In this document: positions 13,113 through 21,551 of the stretch, piece by piece | Numbering within the stretch: the stretch's first letter is position 1 | How the letters are laid out: every line of letters starts with the position of its first letter | Source of the DNA: an uncultured Kiritimatiellota bacterium | GTDB taxonomy: Bacteria > Verrucomicrobiota > Kiritimatiellia > RFP12 > UBA1067 | Direction of reading: 5' to 3' | Assembly: GCA_934675625.1 (NCBI GenBank) | Contig: CAKURH010000063.1 | Span: 1-22,137 of the forward strand | DNA: 22,137 nucleotides | Made by a program: the position numbers and the translations under genes | Notes under the pieces: generated by a model | Database searches by the model: none | Seen by the model: only the letters and a program-made list of their open reading frames with translations | What the model was told of the DNA's origin: nothing

Positions 13113-15722
13113 ATGATGAAGATTCGGATGGCGGGGGCGGGCTTCTGTGCCCTTGCGTTGCTGGGGTCTCCGGCGGTTCTCTTCGGGGACACGGCGAAAG
13201 CCTCCCTGCCGACGTCGGGCGTGTCCGCCGACCTGCGCGAGCGGACATGGCGCGTGCGTTGCGAGAACGTGTCGTTCGAGGCGCAGGAGACGTTTGAAGG
13301 GCGGGCGCCCGCGTACACGGTGCGGTACGTCGGCAGCAAGGAGAAACGCGAGGGTCGGCTCGAATTGGCGACGTTCGCCTACCTTTGGCTGCTCGACTCG
13401 TGGGTGCCGCCCTACATCGGCTGCCGCGTCCGCAAGGTCGCCTATTCGGTGTGGCCGCTCGAAAGCGCGGGCGGCTGCGAGCCGACGCTGTGGATGCGCC
13501 GCCCGTGCCTTCGCGAGGACGAGGGCAGCTGGAATCACACGCAGACGGGTTGGTGGCCGACGCTCCGTCCGGGCGTCTGGAACGCCGTCGAACACGACAT
13601 CGCTCTCGTACCGGGGGAGCGGTTCGGCGGCCTCGCGTTCCAGTTCCGTGGGGGCGAGGGGGCGTCGTGCGCCTTTCGCCTGGCGGATGTCCGCCTCATC
13701 CTTGACGACGGCAGCGCCTACGAGGTCTTGAACCCGGATGCGCCGCGCTACTTGACGGGCATGAAGAAACCGCTTCGGACGACGCCGCTGAAGGCGCGAC
13801 CCAAGCGCCCCGTGCTCCAGTTTGGACTTGACGCCAAGTGGCTCTACTGCCATCCAGACCAGATCTCGGAGGTCTCCGCCTTCATGAAGCGGCACTTCCC
13901 CGAATACGACATCGTCCTGTCGTCGGGGCGTCCGCCGGAGCCGGCGTTCCTCCCGATCCTGTCCGCGCTGCCGGACAACCTCTTCTACGAGTGGCAGAAG
14001 GGCCAGCACGATCTGCGGTACGCCGCGCTGAAGGACGCGCTCGTCAAGAACCCGAAGGGCGAGATGCAGCCCTTCAAGCTCAACTCGGTCGTCGCGACCA
14101 ACCCTGTGATTCGCGACGCCTTGGAAGACCAGATTGCCTACGCGGGCAGTTTGGGGCTCAACAGCATGCTCCAGTTCGACTACATCTGGTTCAACCGAGG
14201 CGGGATTTGGGGCTTTGACGCGGCGAGTGTGGCGGCCTTCCGCGAAGACCTCCTGGGCGCGGACGAGGGGCTTCGCCTCGTCGCGCACGGCTCCCGTCCG
14301 GCCCGGACGATCCACTTCTGGGACTACTACGAGGACTACTATGGGCGACGGCTGGCGCCGTCCGACTGGGGGCTTTCCTCCTGGGCGGACTACGTGCCGC
14401 GCTACGGGACGCGGGTCGAGAAGGATCTGCACGTCGCGCTGATTGCCTACGAGTGGCTGCGCTTGGGCCAGCGGTTCGGCGACTGGACGGCGAAGTATTG
14501 CTACGGTGCGCCATTCAACTACTTGCTCAACGGCGAAGGCGCGGAGATCGGCAACGACCACGTCTACCTCTCGCTGTTGGAGAACACGGGCTTCGTCTCG
14601 CCGGAGTTCTTCAGTTTCGCGCCGAAGGCGATTCGTGGCTACTACCGTGCGGCGGGGCGGTACCTGCGCACGGCGCACGCGGCCGGCAAGCGCTTCGGCA
14701 TTTGCGTCGAGGGGACATGCGGCGGCTGGGAGTCGCAGCCCTACTGGTCGGCGAAGACGGGCTACGCGGTCTGCTACCTGCTTTCGGCGCTCGGCTTCGA
14801 CGCATTCGAGTATGACGGATTGACGCCTCCCTTGGGGAAGCCACGGTGGTCTGATCTGCTGGAGGGCAATGTCCCGACGAACCGTTGGAAGCTCGCGATG
14901 CTTGGGTTCTCCGACGCCCGCGCCTACCGCCAGGCGAAGCGGGACGGCGCGCGGAAGCGTCCGCCGACGGGCGTCTGGCACCTCACGGAGCGCGCGCCGT
15001 GTTGGGAGGGCTGGATGTCCACGTTCATGGAGGCGCGTGCGAGCTACAGGGGGAACGACTTCCGCCAGCCGCTGCGCGACCTGGCGCTCGACTACGAGAT
15101 GACGGACCCGCAGGAGCTGGCGGACGTCCTGCCGGACGCGAAGGTCGTCTTCGCCGCGCCGCAGATCCGGCACGCCGGCGTGCGCCCGATGCTGGCGCGC
15201 TGGCTCGCGGAACGGCCGGGGCGGACGCTCGTCACGAACCGCGCGGACATTGCGCGCGTCGCCGCCGAGCTGAAGCTGCCGGTCCTGCAGCGCCCCGCGT
15301 CCGGGCCGGACTTCGCTGACGCCCTGACGTACGACTGTCGCGTCGGGTCGGTCGCCGTGCTCTTCAATCGGCAAGCCGTGCAGGCGGCAGACCGGGAGAG
15401 CCCGAATGGCTGGTACAAGAAGGTCTGGGAGCCGAGATACCGGAAGGTGACGTATGACGAATCGCTTCTCCTTTACCCGGACAAGGTGAAGGACGCGAAG
15501 GCGTTTGCGGACGTGCCGGTTGCCGGGCGTGACGCGTACCGCGTCTACCGCTTCATCGCGGACGCCGAGTCGGTCGTCGCGCCGCAGGACGGCTTCCTGC
15601 GTCTGGAGATCGGCGACGACCTCACGGACGTCATCTACTACGGCGAGGACACGCCGGCGTTCCGCGCGTTTCTGGCGGAGGTCAAGTCCGACCGCCCGCT
15701 GACGGCCAAGTTCTTCAAGTGA
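13113..15722 (+). CDS. Secreted protein of unknown family, probable TIM-barrel glycosidase-like enzyme
   Basis: I do not recognise a named family for this 869-aa protein. It has a Sec signal peptide (GAGFCALALLGSPAVLFG, cleavage near residue 25). Residues about 35-215 look like a beta-sandwich carbohydrate-binding module. Residues about 230-600 have the strand/helix rhythm of a TIM barrel, with aromatic and acidic motifs typical of glycosidase active sites: Asp356 in QFDYIWFN, Glu475 in LNGEGAEIGND, Glu533 in ICVEGTCGGW and Glu566/Asp568 in FEYDG. Residues about 660-740 (LADVLPDAKVVFAAP ... TLVTN) resemble the flavodoxin-like domain that follows the barrel in GH42-type enzymes. AGGAAAG lies just before the ATG. 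Neighbours are a beta-helix protein 37 bases upstream and GH92/GH97 enzymes downstream, which supports a glycan-degrading role. Confidence 0.6.
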   Translation: MMKIRMAGAGFCALALLGSPAVLFGDTAKASLPTSGVSADLRERTWRVRCENVSFEAQETFEGRAPAYTVRYVGSKEKREGRLELATFAYLWLLDSWVPPYIGCRVRKVAYSVWPLESAGGCEPTLWMRRPCLREDEGSWNHTQTGWWPTLRPGVWNAVEHDIALVPGERFGGLAFQFRGGEGASCAFRLADVRLILDDGSAYEVLNPDAPRYLTGMKKPLRTTPLKARPKRPVLQFGLDAKWLYCHPDQISEVSAFMKRHFPEYDIVLSSGRPPEPAFLPILSALPDNLFYEWQKGQHDLRYAALKDALVKNPKGEMQPFKLNSVVATNPVIRDALEDQIAYAGSLGLNSMLQFDYIWFNRGGIWGFDAASVAAFREDLLGADEGLRLVAHGSRPARTIHFWDYYEDYYGRRLAPSDWGLSSWADYVPRYGTRVEKDLHVALIAYEWLRLGQRFGDWTAKYCYGAPFNYLLNGEGAEIGNDHVYLSLLENTGFVSPEFFSFAPKAIRGYYRAAGRYLRTAHAAGKRFGICVEGTCGGWESQPYWSAKTGYAVCYLLSALGFDAFEYDGLTPPLGKPRWSDLLEGNVPTNRWKLAMLGFSDARAYRQAKRDGARKRPPTGVWHLTERAPCWEGWMSTFMEARASYRGNDFRQPLRDLALDYEMTDPQELADVLPDAKVVFAAPQIRHAGVRPMLARWLAERPGRTLVTNRADIARVAAELKLPVLQRPASGPDFADALTYDCRVGSVAVLFNRQAVQAADRESPNGWYKKVWEPRYRKVTYDESLLLYPDKVKDAKAFADVPVAGRDAYRVYRFIADAESVVAPQDGFLRLEIGDDLTDVIYYGEDTPAFRAFLAEVKSDRPLTAKFFK

Positions 15723-15739
15723 AGCCCGAAAAGAGGGTA

Positions 15740-15748
15740 TGGTATAAT
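15740..15748 (+). promoter_or_regulatory. Extended -10 promoter for the GH92 fusion gene
   Basis: TGGTATAAT is a perfect extended -10 in the 61-base gap between the 869-aa gene and the GH92 gene. Predicted start is about 15755, leaving a leader of about 29 bases that includes the Shine-Dalgarno GGAG at 15771-15774. This suggests the GH92 gene can be transcribed apart from the gene before it. Confidence 0.7.
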
Positions 15749-15783
15749 ACGAATGAGTCAAGAATGAAAAGGAGAATCGAATC

Positions 15784-18700
15784 ATGACACTTCCCTGCCT
15801 CGCGTTCCTTTCCGCCTCCGCCCTCCTCGGGCCGGGCGACTGCAAGGCGCCCACGAACGCCACCGTCGTCGTCACGACCGTGCCGGCGCCGACGAAGGAC
15901 GGCGACCTCGCCGCTTACGTCGATCCCTTCACGGGGACGGCGGGGACGGGCCACACGCACCCGTCGGCCTGCGTGCCGTTCGGCATGGTGCAGGCCGGGC
16001 CCGACACGGGCGGCGGCAGGAACGCCGACTGGGCGTACTGCTCCGGCTACCAGTACCGCGACACGTCCGTCCTCGGCTACTCGCAGACGCACCTCTCGGG
16101 GACGGGCTGCCCCGACTACAACGACGTCCAGCTCCTGCCGTTCGCGGGCGAGCTTGGCGAACTCCCGGCGCGGCGCGCGATCGACAAGGCGACCGAGCGG
16201 GCGGAGCCGGGCTATTACGCGGTCGTCCAGCCCGACGACGGCGTCCGCGTCGAGATCGCGGCGGCGAAGCGCGCGGCGATCTACCGCCTCACGTGGGCGA
16301 ACGCCGGCGAGGCGCACGTCCTCCTGAACCTGCCGTTCGGGCAGAACTGCCCGAAGACCTACGGCGCGAAGTCCGCCGTCGAGGGGGCGGACGGCGTCTC
16401 GGGCTCGCACTTCCGCAAGGGGTGGATCCAGGACCGCCTCCTCGCCTACGCCTTCGCGTTCGGGCGCCCGTGGAAGTCGATCCGCGAGCTGCCGCGCAAG
16501 GCCCCCGACGAGGCGCCGCGCTACGTGGCGACGTTCGACGTCGCGGCGGGCGAGGCGCTGCTCGTGAAGGTCGCCCTCTCCATGACCGGCGCGGACGGCG
16601 CGAAGCGGAACCTCGCAGCCGACATCCCCGGCTGGGACTTCGGCGCCGTGCGCGCGGCCGCCCGCGCCCGGTGGAACGGGCTCCTCGTCCGCACGACGTG
16701 CGAGGGCACGGACGACCAGAAGCGGAACTGGTACACCGCCCTCTACCACCTCTACGTCCAGCCGAACGACTACGCGGACGCCGACGGGCGCTTCTCGGCG
16801 GCGGACGGCAAGGTCTGCGCCTCGCCCGACGGCACGTACATGACGACGCTCTCGCTCTGGGACACGTTCCGAGCCGCCCAGCCGTGGTACACGCTCGCGG
16901 CGCCGGAGATCGTCACGCCGATCGTCAACTCGTTCCTCTCGCACTACCGGACGTTCGGGCGCCTCCCCGTCATGAGCTACGGCGGCAAGAACGTCGACTG
17001 CATGGTCGGCAACCACGCCGTGCCCGTCATCGCCGACGCCTGGCTGAAGGGCTTCCGGGGCTTCGACGCGGCGCTCGCGTTCGAGGCGATGACCAACACG
17101 CTCACGGTCGCCCACCCCGGCAAGCCGAAGGAGAACTGGGACCTCTACGACCGCTACGGCTACTTCCCGTGCGACGTCATCAAGGGCGAGTCCGTCTCGC
17201 GCACGCTGGAGTGCGCCTACGACGACGCCTGCGCGGCGCGGTTCGCGACGGCGCTCGGCAAGCCCGAGGCGGCGGCGTTCTTCGCGAGGCGCGCGGGCTA
17301 CTGGAAGAACGTCTTCGACCCGTCGATCCGCTTCGCGCGCGGCAAGACGACGAAAGGGACGTGGCGCACGCCATTCGACCCCTACGCCTTCGGCCACGGC
17401 GACAACCGCGACAACGACTTCACGGAGGGCAACGCCTTCCAGTACACGTGGCACGTCATGCAGGACGTCCCCGGCCTCGTCGCGGCGATGGGCGGGCGCG
17501 AAAGGTTCGTCGAGACGCTGGACGCGCTCTTCACGAGCCCGGCGCGGATGGACAAGGCGACGTCGGACATCTCCGGGATGATCGGGCAGTACGTGCACGG
17601 CAACGAGCCGAGCCACCACGTCATCTACCTCTACCCGCAGGTCGGGCGCCCGGAAAAGGCGGCGGAGCGCATCCGCGAGGTCTTCGACACGCAGTACCAC
17701 GTCGGGCCGGAGGGGCTCTGCGGCAACGACGACTGCGGGCAGATGAGCGCGTGGTACGTCTTCTCGGCGATGGGCTTCTACCCGTTCGACCCGTGCGGGG
17801 GCGAGTACGTCCTCGGCGCGCCGCAGGTGCCGCAGGCGACGCTGCGCCTCGCGGACGGCAAGACGTTCACGGTCGTCGCGAAGGGCCTCTCGAAGGCGAA
17901 CAAGTACGTGAAGTCGGCCACGCTCAACGGCCGGCCGGTCACGGACTGGAAGATCCGCCACGCCGACATCGTGAAGGGCGGCGAACTCGTCTTCGAGATG
18001 GCGGCCGTGTTGCCGCCGGTGAACGCCGTCGTCGTGCAGGATGCGCCGGGCTACAATTCGTGGCCCATGATCCAGGCGTTCGGCACGAATCTTGTCTGCG
18101 CCTACAGCCGCGACAGCCGACTTCCGGCGGACGGACACTACATCGACCCCGGCAGCCGCGACTCGTATGCGCGTGTTTCCGCAGACGGCGGACGCACCTG
18201 GTCGGTGGAGCGCGTCGTCGCGGCGGACCCTGTCGTCGGGGAGGTGAACGAGGGCATCGGCCTCGACTCGACGGGCGCCGTCCTCGCTTGGGTGCGCTGC
18301 TGGGGCGCGCCGGAGCGGCGCCGCCACGAGCTCTACCGCACGGTGGACGGCGTCACGTTCGAGCGGCTCGCCGTGCCGCGCCTCGACCCGATGCCCATGC
18401 AGGTCACGGACATCGTGCGCGTGCCGGGCCTCGGTCTCGTCTCGCCGTGGTTTGCGGGCTCCTACGCCGGCGGCGGGAACTCCTGGGGCGTCCTGGTCAG
18501 CGGGGATGACGGCCTGACGTGGGAACAGCGCATGATCGAGAAGGGGCTGGCCGTGAAGGACTGGGTGACGGAGCCGTCCCTCGTCTCGCTCGGCGACGGG
18601 AAACTGCTGATCGTCGGACGCTGCGAGCAGGGGCTTGGCCCCCAGTTCCAGGTCACGAGCGCGGACGGCGGCCGGACGTGGAAGAAGGCGCGGACGAACA

Positions 18701-19041
18701 TCGGCGACGTGCACGAGTCGACGCCGAGCCTCGTCTATGACGCGCGCACGGGGCTTGTCGCGAACTACTACTACCAGCGCGGCGCGCGTCGGCTCAAGCG
18801 GCGCGTTGCGCGCGCGATGGACGTCTTCGACAACCCGACGGCCTGGCCGGAGCCGGAGGTCCTCGCCGAGGGCTTCGAGCCGCGAAACTACGATGCCGGC
18901 AACGTGAACGTCACGCGGCTTCACGGGCGGTCGGACGTCTGCGCGTGGTATACGGGAACGCCGTCCAATGCGGCGGTTGTCGTGACGTCCGCGTCCGTCC
19001 CCCAGCGCGCGCAACCATCCGCGCCTCGAGGCGTGCGCTGA
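15784..19041 (+). CDS. GH92 alpha-mannosidase fused to an Asp-box (sialidase-like) propeller domain
   Basis: This 1085-aa exported protein has two parts. Residues about 40-742 are a full GH92 exo-alpha-mannosidase, a calcium-dependent inverting family: YVDPFTGTAGTGHTHPSA at the start, Glu548 in FTEGNAFQYTW (general acid) and Asp649-Asp650 in GNDDCGQMSAWYVFSAMGFYPF (general base region). Residues about 745-1060 form a BNR-type beta-propeller with three Asp boxes: SADGGRTW (799-806), SGDDGLTW (906-913) and SADGGRTW (959-966). This is typical of sialidases and sialidase-like lectins, but I could not place the complete Arg triad, Asp and Tyr/Glu of GH33, so activity is open. The N-terminus (MTLPCLAFLSASALLGP) is a short, uncharged signal peptide; Cys20 has no good lipobox. 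There is no frameshift or stop at the junction. A/T-ending codons are almost absent before about 18000 and frequent afterwards, as if two genes had been joined. Confidence 0.88.
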   Translation: MTLPCLAFLSASALLGPGDCKAPTNATVVVTTVPAPTKDGDLAAYVDPFTGTAGTGHTHPSACVPFGMVQAGPDTGGGRNADWAYCSGYQYRDTSVLGYSQTHLSGTGCPDYNDVQLLPFAGELGELPARRAIDKATERAEPGYYAVVQPDDGVRVEIAAAKRAAIYRLTWANAGEAHVLLNLPFGQNCPKTYGAKSAVEGADGVSGSHFRKGWIQDRLLAYAFAFGRPWKSIRELPRKAPDEAPRYVATFDVAAGEALLVKVALSMTGADGAKRNLAADIPGWDFGAVRAAARARWNGLLVRTTCEGTDDQKRNWYTALYHLYVQPNDYADADGRFSAADGKVCASPDGTYMTTLSLWDTFRAAQPWYTLAAPEIVTPIVNSFLSHYRTFGRLPVMSYGGKNVDCMVGNHAVPVIADAWLKGFRGFDAALAFEAMTNTLTVAHPGKPKENWDLYDRYGYFPCDVIKGESVSRTLECAYDDACAARFATALGKPEAAAFFARRAGYWKNVFDPSIRFARGKTTKGTWRTPFDPYAFGHGDNRDNDFTEGNAFQYTWHVMQDVPGLVAAMGGRERFVETLDALFTSPARMDKATSDISGMIGQYVHGNEPSHHVIYLYPQVGRPEKAAERIREVFDTQYHVGPEGLCGNDDCGQMSAWYVFSAMGFYPFDPCGGEYVLGAPQVPQATLRLADGKTFTVVAKGLSKANKYVKSATLNGRPVTDWKIRHADIVKGGELVFEMAAVLPPVNAVVVQDAPGYNSWPMIQAFGTNLVCAYSRDSRLPADGHYIDPGSRDSYARVSADGGRTWSVERVVAADPVVGEVNEGIGLDSTGAVLAWVRCWGAPERRRHELYRTVDGVTFERLAVPRLDPMPMQVTDIVRVPGLGLVSPWFAGSYAGGGNSWGVLVSGDDGLTWEQRMIEKGLAVKDWVTEPSLVSLGDGKLLIVGRCEQGLGPQFQVTSADGGRTWKKARTNIGDVHESTPSLVYDARTGLVANYYYQRGARRLKRRVARAMDVFDNPTAWPEPEVLAEGFEPRNYDAGNVNVTRLHGRSDVCAWYTGTPSNAAVVVTSASVPQRAQPSAPRGVR

Positions 19042-19393
19042 CACGGCTTCCTGGGGACAGACCCCCGGCTTTCTGGGGACAGACCCCCAAGCCAGTTGCG
19101 AAAATGCAAATAAAAAGCAGCTTCTGCGCAGTTAGCGGTCGTTTTCCTGGGGACAGGCCCCGCTTGACCCCGTCACGCCGTGTGAAATCTCGCTTCACGC
19201 AGAGGCGTCCGTCGAATCTCTGCGCACTCGGCGACTCTGCGCGAGAACGCGAATCGATGCGTTTGCGTAAGTGCATGGCCAAGAATGGTCGAGAAAAGCG
19301 CGAAGGCCTTTTCGCGGTGGCAAGCAGCGCCAGAAGGGCTGACGCCATTTCCGTCATTTCACGGCTTTACGAATGAAAAAGGAACAGAGGAAA
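19042..19393. other. Repeat-rich intergenic region before the GH97 gene
   Basis: No supportable gene lies here. Besides the three GGGGACAG palindromes listed separately, there is GCAG-CTT-CTGC near 19117, the stem GTGAA (19182-19186) / TTCAC (19194-19198), two direct CTCTGCGC copies (19218-19225, 19235-19242), GCGAGAAC at 19241-19248, and the hairpin CGCGAA (19299-19304) / TTCGCG (19311-19316). I see no convincing promoter; the AT-rich patch at 19100-19117 is the only candidate area. The last 22 bases contain AAGGA and AGAGG, the ribosome-binding region of the GH97 gene. Confidence 0.6.
19051..19161. repeat. Three copies of a CTGGGGACAGRCCCC palindromic repeat
   Basis: CTGGGGACAGACCCCC occurs at 19051-19066 and 19073-19088, and CTGGGGACAGGCCCC at 19147-19161. 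Each has GGGG and CCCC arms around a 5-base centre, so each can form a small hairpin. They begin 10 bases after the GH92-fusion stop codon. The form resembles REP-type extragenic palindromes. No T-tract follows, so simple terminators are unlikely. Confidence 0.85.
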
Positions 19394-21475
19394 ATGAAGA
19401 TCATGTCTTTTGCAGTTGTCGTGCTGTCCGTGTCGCTCGGCCTTTGCGGCGAGGACGCCGCTGCAACGGCGGCGCTGAGTGTCGCCTCGCCGGACGGGCG
19501 GCTGTCGCTCGGCTTTGAGACGGACGCGCAGGGGATGCGCTGGTCGCTCGCGCACGACGGGCGCGAACTCGTGAAGCCCTCGAGCCTCGGCGTCGCGTTC
19601 GCCGTGGGGAGTCCGCTGGAGAAGGGCGCGGAGCGTCTCGCCGAGATGCGGGTGCGGAACGTTCGCCGCGCGTCGTCCGACACGACGTGGACGACGCGGC
19701 TCTCTCGGCGCGAGACGGTGCGCGACCATTTCAACGAGCTGGCGGTCGAGCTGGAGGAGGCGGAGGCGCGGGCGGTGCGCGTCGGCCTCGGACAGACGGC
19801 GGTCGAGCGGCTGCCGCGCCGGCTGACGCTCGTCTTCCGCGCCTACGACGAGGGCGTCGCATTCCGCTACGCCTTCCCCGAGCAGGCGGCGTTCGACGGC
19901 TTCGCGCTCACGGACGAGCTGACGGAGTGGCGGTTCGCGGCGGACGCGCAGGCGTGGACGACGGCCTGCGCGACGGAACGCGACCCGCAGGAGGAGCCGT
20001 ACGCGAGGGGACCGCTCGCGGCGGTCGACCCGAAGAAGTACGTCGGGATGCCCGTCCTCGTCGAGACGGGCGGCGCGACGCTCGCGCTGTGCGAGGCGGC
20101 GCTCTCCGGCTGGGCGGGGATGAACTTCCGCGCGGCGGGCGACGGCGCGGCGACGCTCCGCGCCGCGCTCGCGAAGCTGCCGCCGAGCCCCGCGGCGATG
20201 CCCGGCGTCGCGGTCATCACGACGCCCCCGGCGCAGAGCCCGTGGCGCGTCGCGCTCGTCGGCGACGACGAGACGGACCTCCTCAGGAAGAACGACCTCA
20301 TCGCGAGCCTCAACCCGCCGCCCGACCCGTCGCTCGACTTCTCGTTCGTGCGTCCCGGCGCCTCGTCGTGGGACTGGTGGGCGGAGTCCAACAACTCGCT
20401 CTCGACGGAGCGGACGCTCGCGCTCGTCGACTTCGCCGCCGAGATGGGCTGGCCCTACCACACGGTCGACGGCGGCTGGTACGGCTTCGCGCGCCGCCCG
20501 AGCCACGGGCCGAACGTGCCGCTCCGGCCCCGCAGGGGATTCGACCTCGCGCGGATCGTCGCGCACGCGAAGGCGAAGGGCGTCGGGATCTGGCTCTGGA
20601 TCCACTGGATGGAGATCGAGTCCGTCGGGATCGAGGAGACGTTCGCGCGGCTCGCGGACTGGGGCGCCGTCGGCGTGAAGACGGACTTCCTGGAGCGGCA
20701 GGACCAGGAGATGGTGGAATGGTGCGAGCGGGTCTGCCGCGCGGCGGCGAGGCGGCGGATCATGGTGAACTTCCACGGGTCGTTCAAGTCCACGGGCGGC
20801 GAGCGCACGTGGCCGAACATGGTCACGCGCGAGGCCGTCTGCGGCAACGAGATGAACATCTTCAGGGAGAAGACGACGCCGGAGGTCTGCGCGGCGCTGC
20901 CGTTCACGCGCTTCCTCCTCGGCCCGGCGGACTTCACGCCCGGCTCGTTCGCGAACGTCTACTCGAGGGACTTCGTGCCGCAGGTCGCGAAGGGCCACCG
21001 CTACGGCGACGAGACCGACCGCTGCCCGCACTGGGCGGAGGAGATGGGCACGCGCGCCCACGCGCTCGCGCAGTGCGTGCAGTTCGACTCGCCGCTCATG
21101 ACGCTCTGCGACGCGCCGGAGCGGTATCGCGGGGCGGACGGCGTCGAGGCCCTGCGCGGCCTGCCGGCGGCGTGGCGGGACACGCGCCCGCTGGAGGGCC
21201 GGTGCGGCGAGCACTACGCCGTCCTGCGCGAGGCGTTCGACGGGCGGTTCTACTACGCGGCGACGACGGTGCGGCGGCGGGAGCTGGCGCTGGCGCTCGA
21301 CTTCCTCGGCGAGGGGGAGTGGACGATGGCCGCCTACGCGGACGACCCGGCGCGGACGCCGGCGGACGCGAAGGCCATCGCCTGCACGTCGCGGACGGTG
21401 CGCCGGGGCGAGACGGTGCGCTTCGCCCTCTGCGACGAGGGCGGCGCCCTCGCGGTCTTCACGAGGAGACGCTGA
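19394..21475 (+). CDS. GH97 glycoside hydrolase, probably the retaining alpha-galactosidase type
   Basis: This 693-aa exported enzyme has a short signal peptide (MKIMSFAVVVLSVSLGLCG). It carries the N-terminal GH97 beta-sandwich (VASPDGRLSLGFETD ... VKPSSLGVAF), then a (beta/alpha)8 barrel with WDWWAES, TVDGGWYGF, WIHWMEIESVG and GVKTDFLERQDQEMVEW, and a C-terminal beta domain (DFLGEGEWTMAAYADDP). Asp431 in KTDF matches the position I associate with the nucleophile of retaining GH97 alpha-galactosidases; inverting SusB-type glucosidases lack that Asp. Glu480 and Glu486 (TREAVCGNEMN) are the likely acid/base region. The start at 19394 is preferred because it has AGAGG and AAGGA upstream; ATG 19373, in frame, lacks a ribosome-binding site. 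Galactose specificity is inferred from motifs, not certain. Confidence 0.88.
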   Translation: MKIMSFAVVVLSVSLGLCGEDAAATAALSVASPDGRLSLGFETDAQGMRWSLAHDGRELVKPSSLGVAFAVGSPLEKGAERLAEMRVRNVRRASSDTTWTTRLSRRETVRDHFNELAVELEEAEARAVRVGLGQTAVERLPRRLTLVFRAYDEGVAFRYAFPEQAAFDGFALTDELTEWRFAADAQAWTTACATERDPQEEPYARGPLAAVDPKKYVGMPVLVETGGATLALCEAALSGWAGMNFRAAGDGAATLRAALAKLPPSPAAMPGVAVITTPPAQSPWRVALVGDDETDLLRKNDLIASLNPPPDPSLDFSFVRPGASSWDWWAESNNSLSTERTLALVDFAAEMGWPYHTVDGGWYGFARRPSHGPNVPLRPRRGFDLARIVAHAKAKGVGIWLWIHWMEIESVGIEETFARLADWGAVGVKTDFLERQDQEMVEWCERVCRAAARRRIMVNFHGSFKSTGGERTWPNMVTREAVCGNEMNIFREKTTPEVCAALPFTRFLLGPADFTPGSFANVYSRDFVPQVAKGHRYGDETDRCPHWAEEMGTRAHALAQCVQFDSPLMTLCDAPERYRGADGVEALRGLPAAWRDTRPLEGRCGEHYAVLREAFDGRFYYAATTVRRRELALALDFLGEGEWTMAAYADDPARTPADAKAIACTSRTVRRGETVRFALCDEGGALAVFTRRR

Positions 21476-21551
21476 GGGCGAAAGACGGGGTTCCAGCCTT
21501 GATGTGCGGAGGAAGACAGTGAACTGAGTGCCTTGTCTAATCGAATTTTGA

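Noticed and set aside
15784..15850. Lipoprotein signal on the GH92 fusion protein
   Set aside because: Cys20 follows GPGD, which does not fit a lipobox, and the N-terminus has no positive charge. An ordinary but weak Sec signal peptide is the more careful reading.
13065..15875. 936-aa open frame on the minus strand
   Set aside because: It lies antisense to the 869-aa gene, is extremely Arg-rich, lacks any recognisable domain and a ribosome-binding site, and is the usual mirror frame of GC-rich coding DNA.
17990..18060. GH92 and propeller as two genes merged by a sequencing error
   Set aside because: The frame is continuous without a stop, start codon plus ribosome-binding site, or homopolymer at the junction, and the propeller has no signal peptide of its own. 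A true fusion is more likely.
15715..19044. 1109-aa open frame on the minus strand
   Set aside because: It mirrors the clear GH92-propeller gene and has Arg/Val/Asp-rich low-complexity composition, so it is a shadow frame.
19373..19393. Upstream ATG at 19373 as the GH97 start
   Set aside because: It has no ribosome-binding site and would put a very charged stretch before the signal peptide. ATG 19394 has AGAGG and AAGGA upstream.
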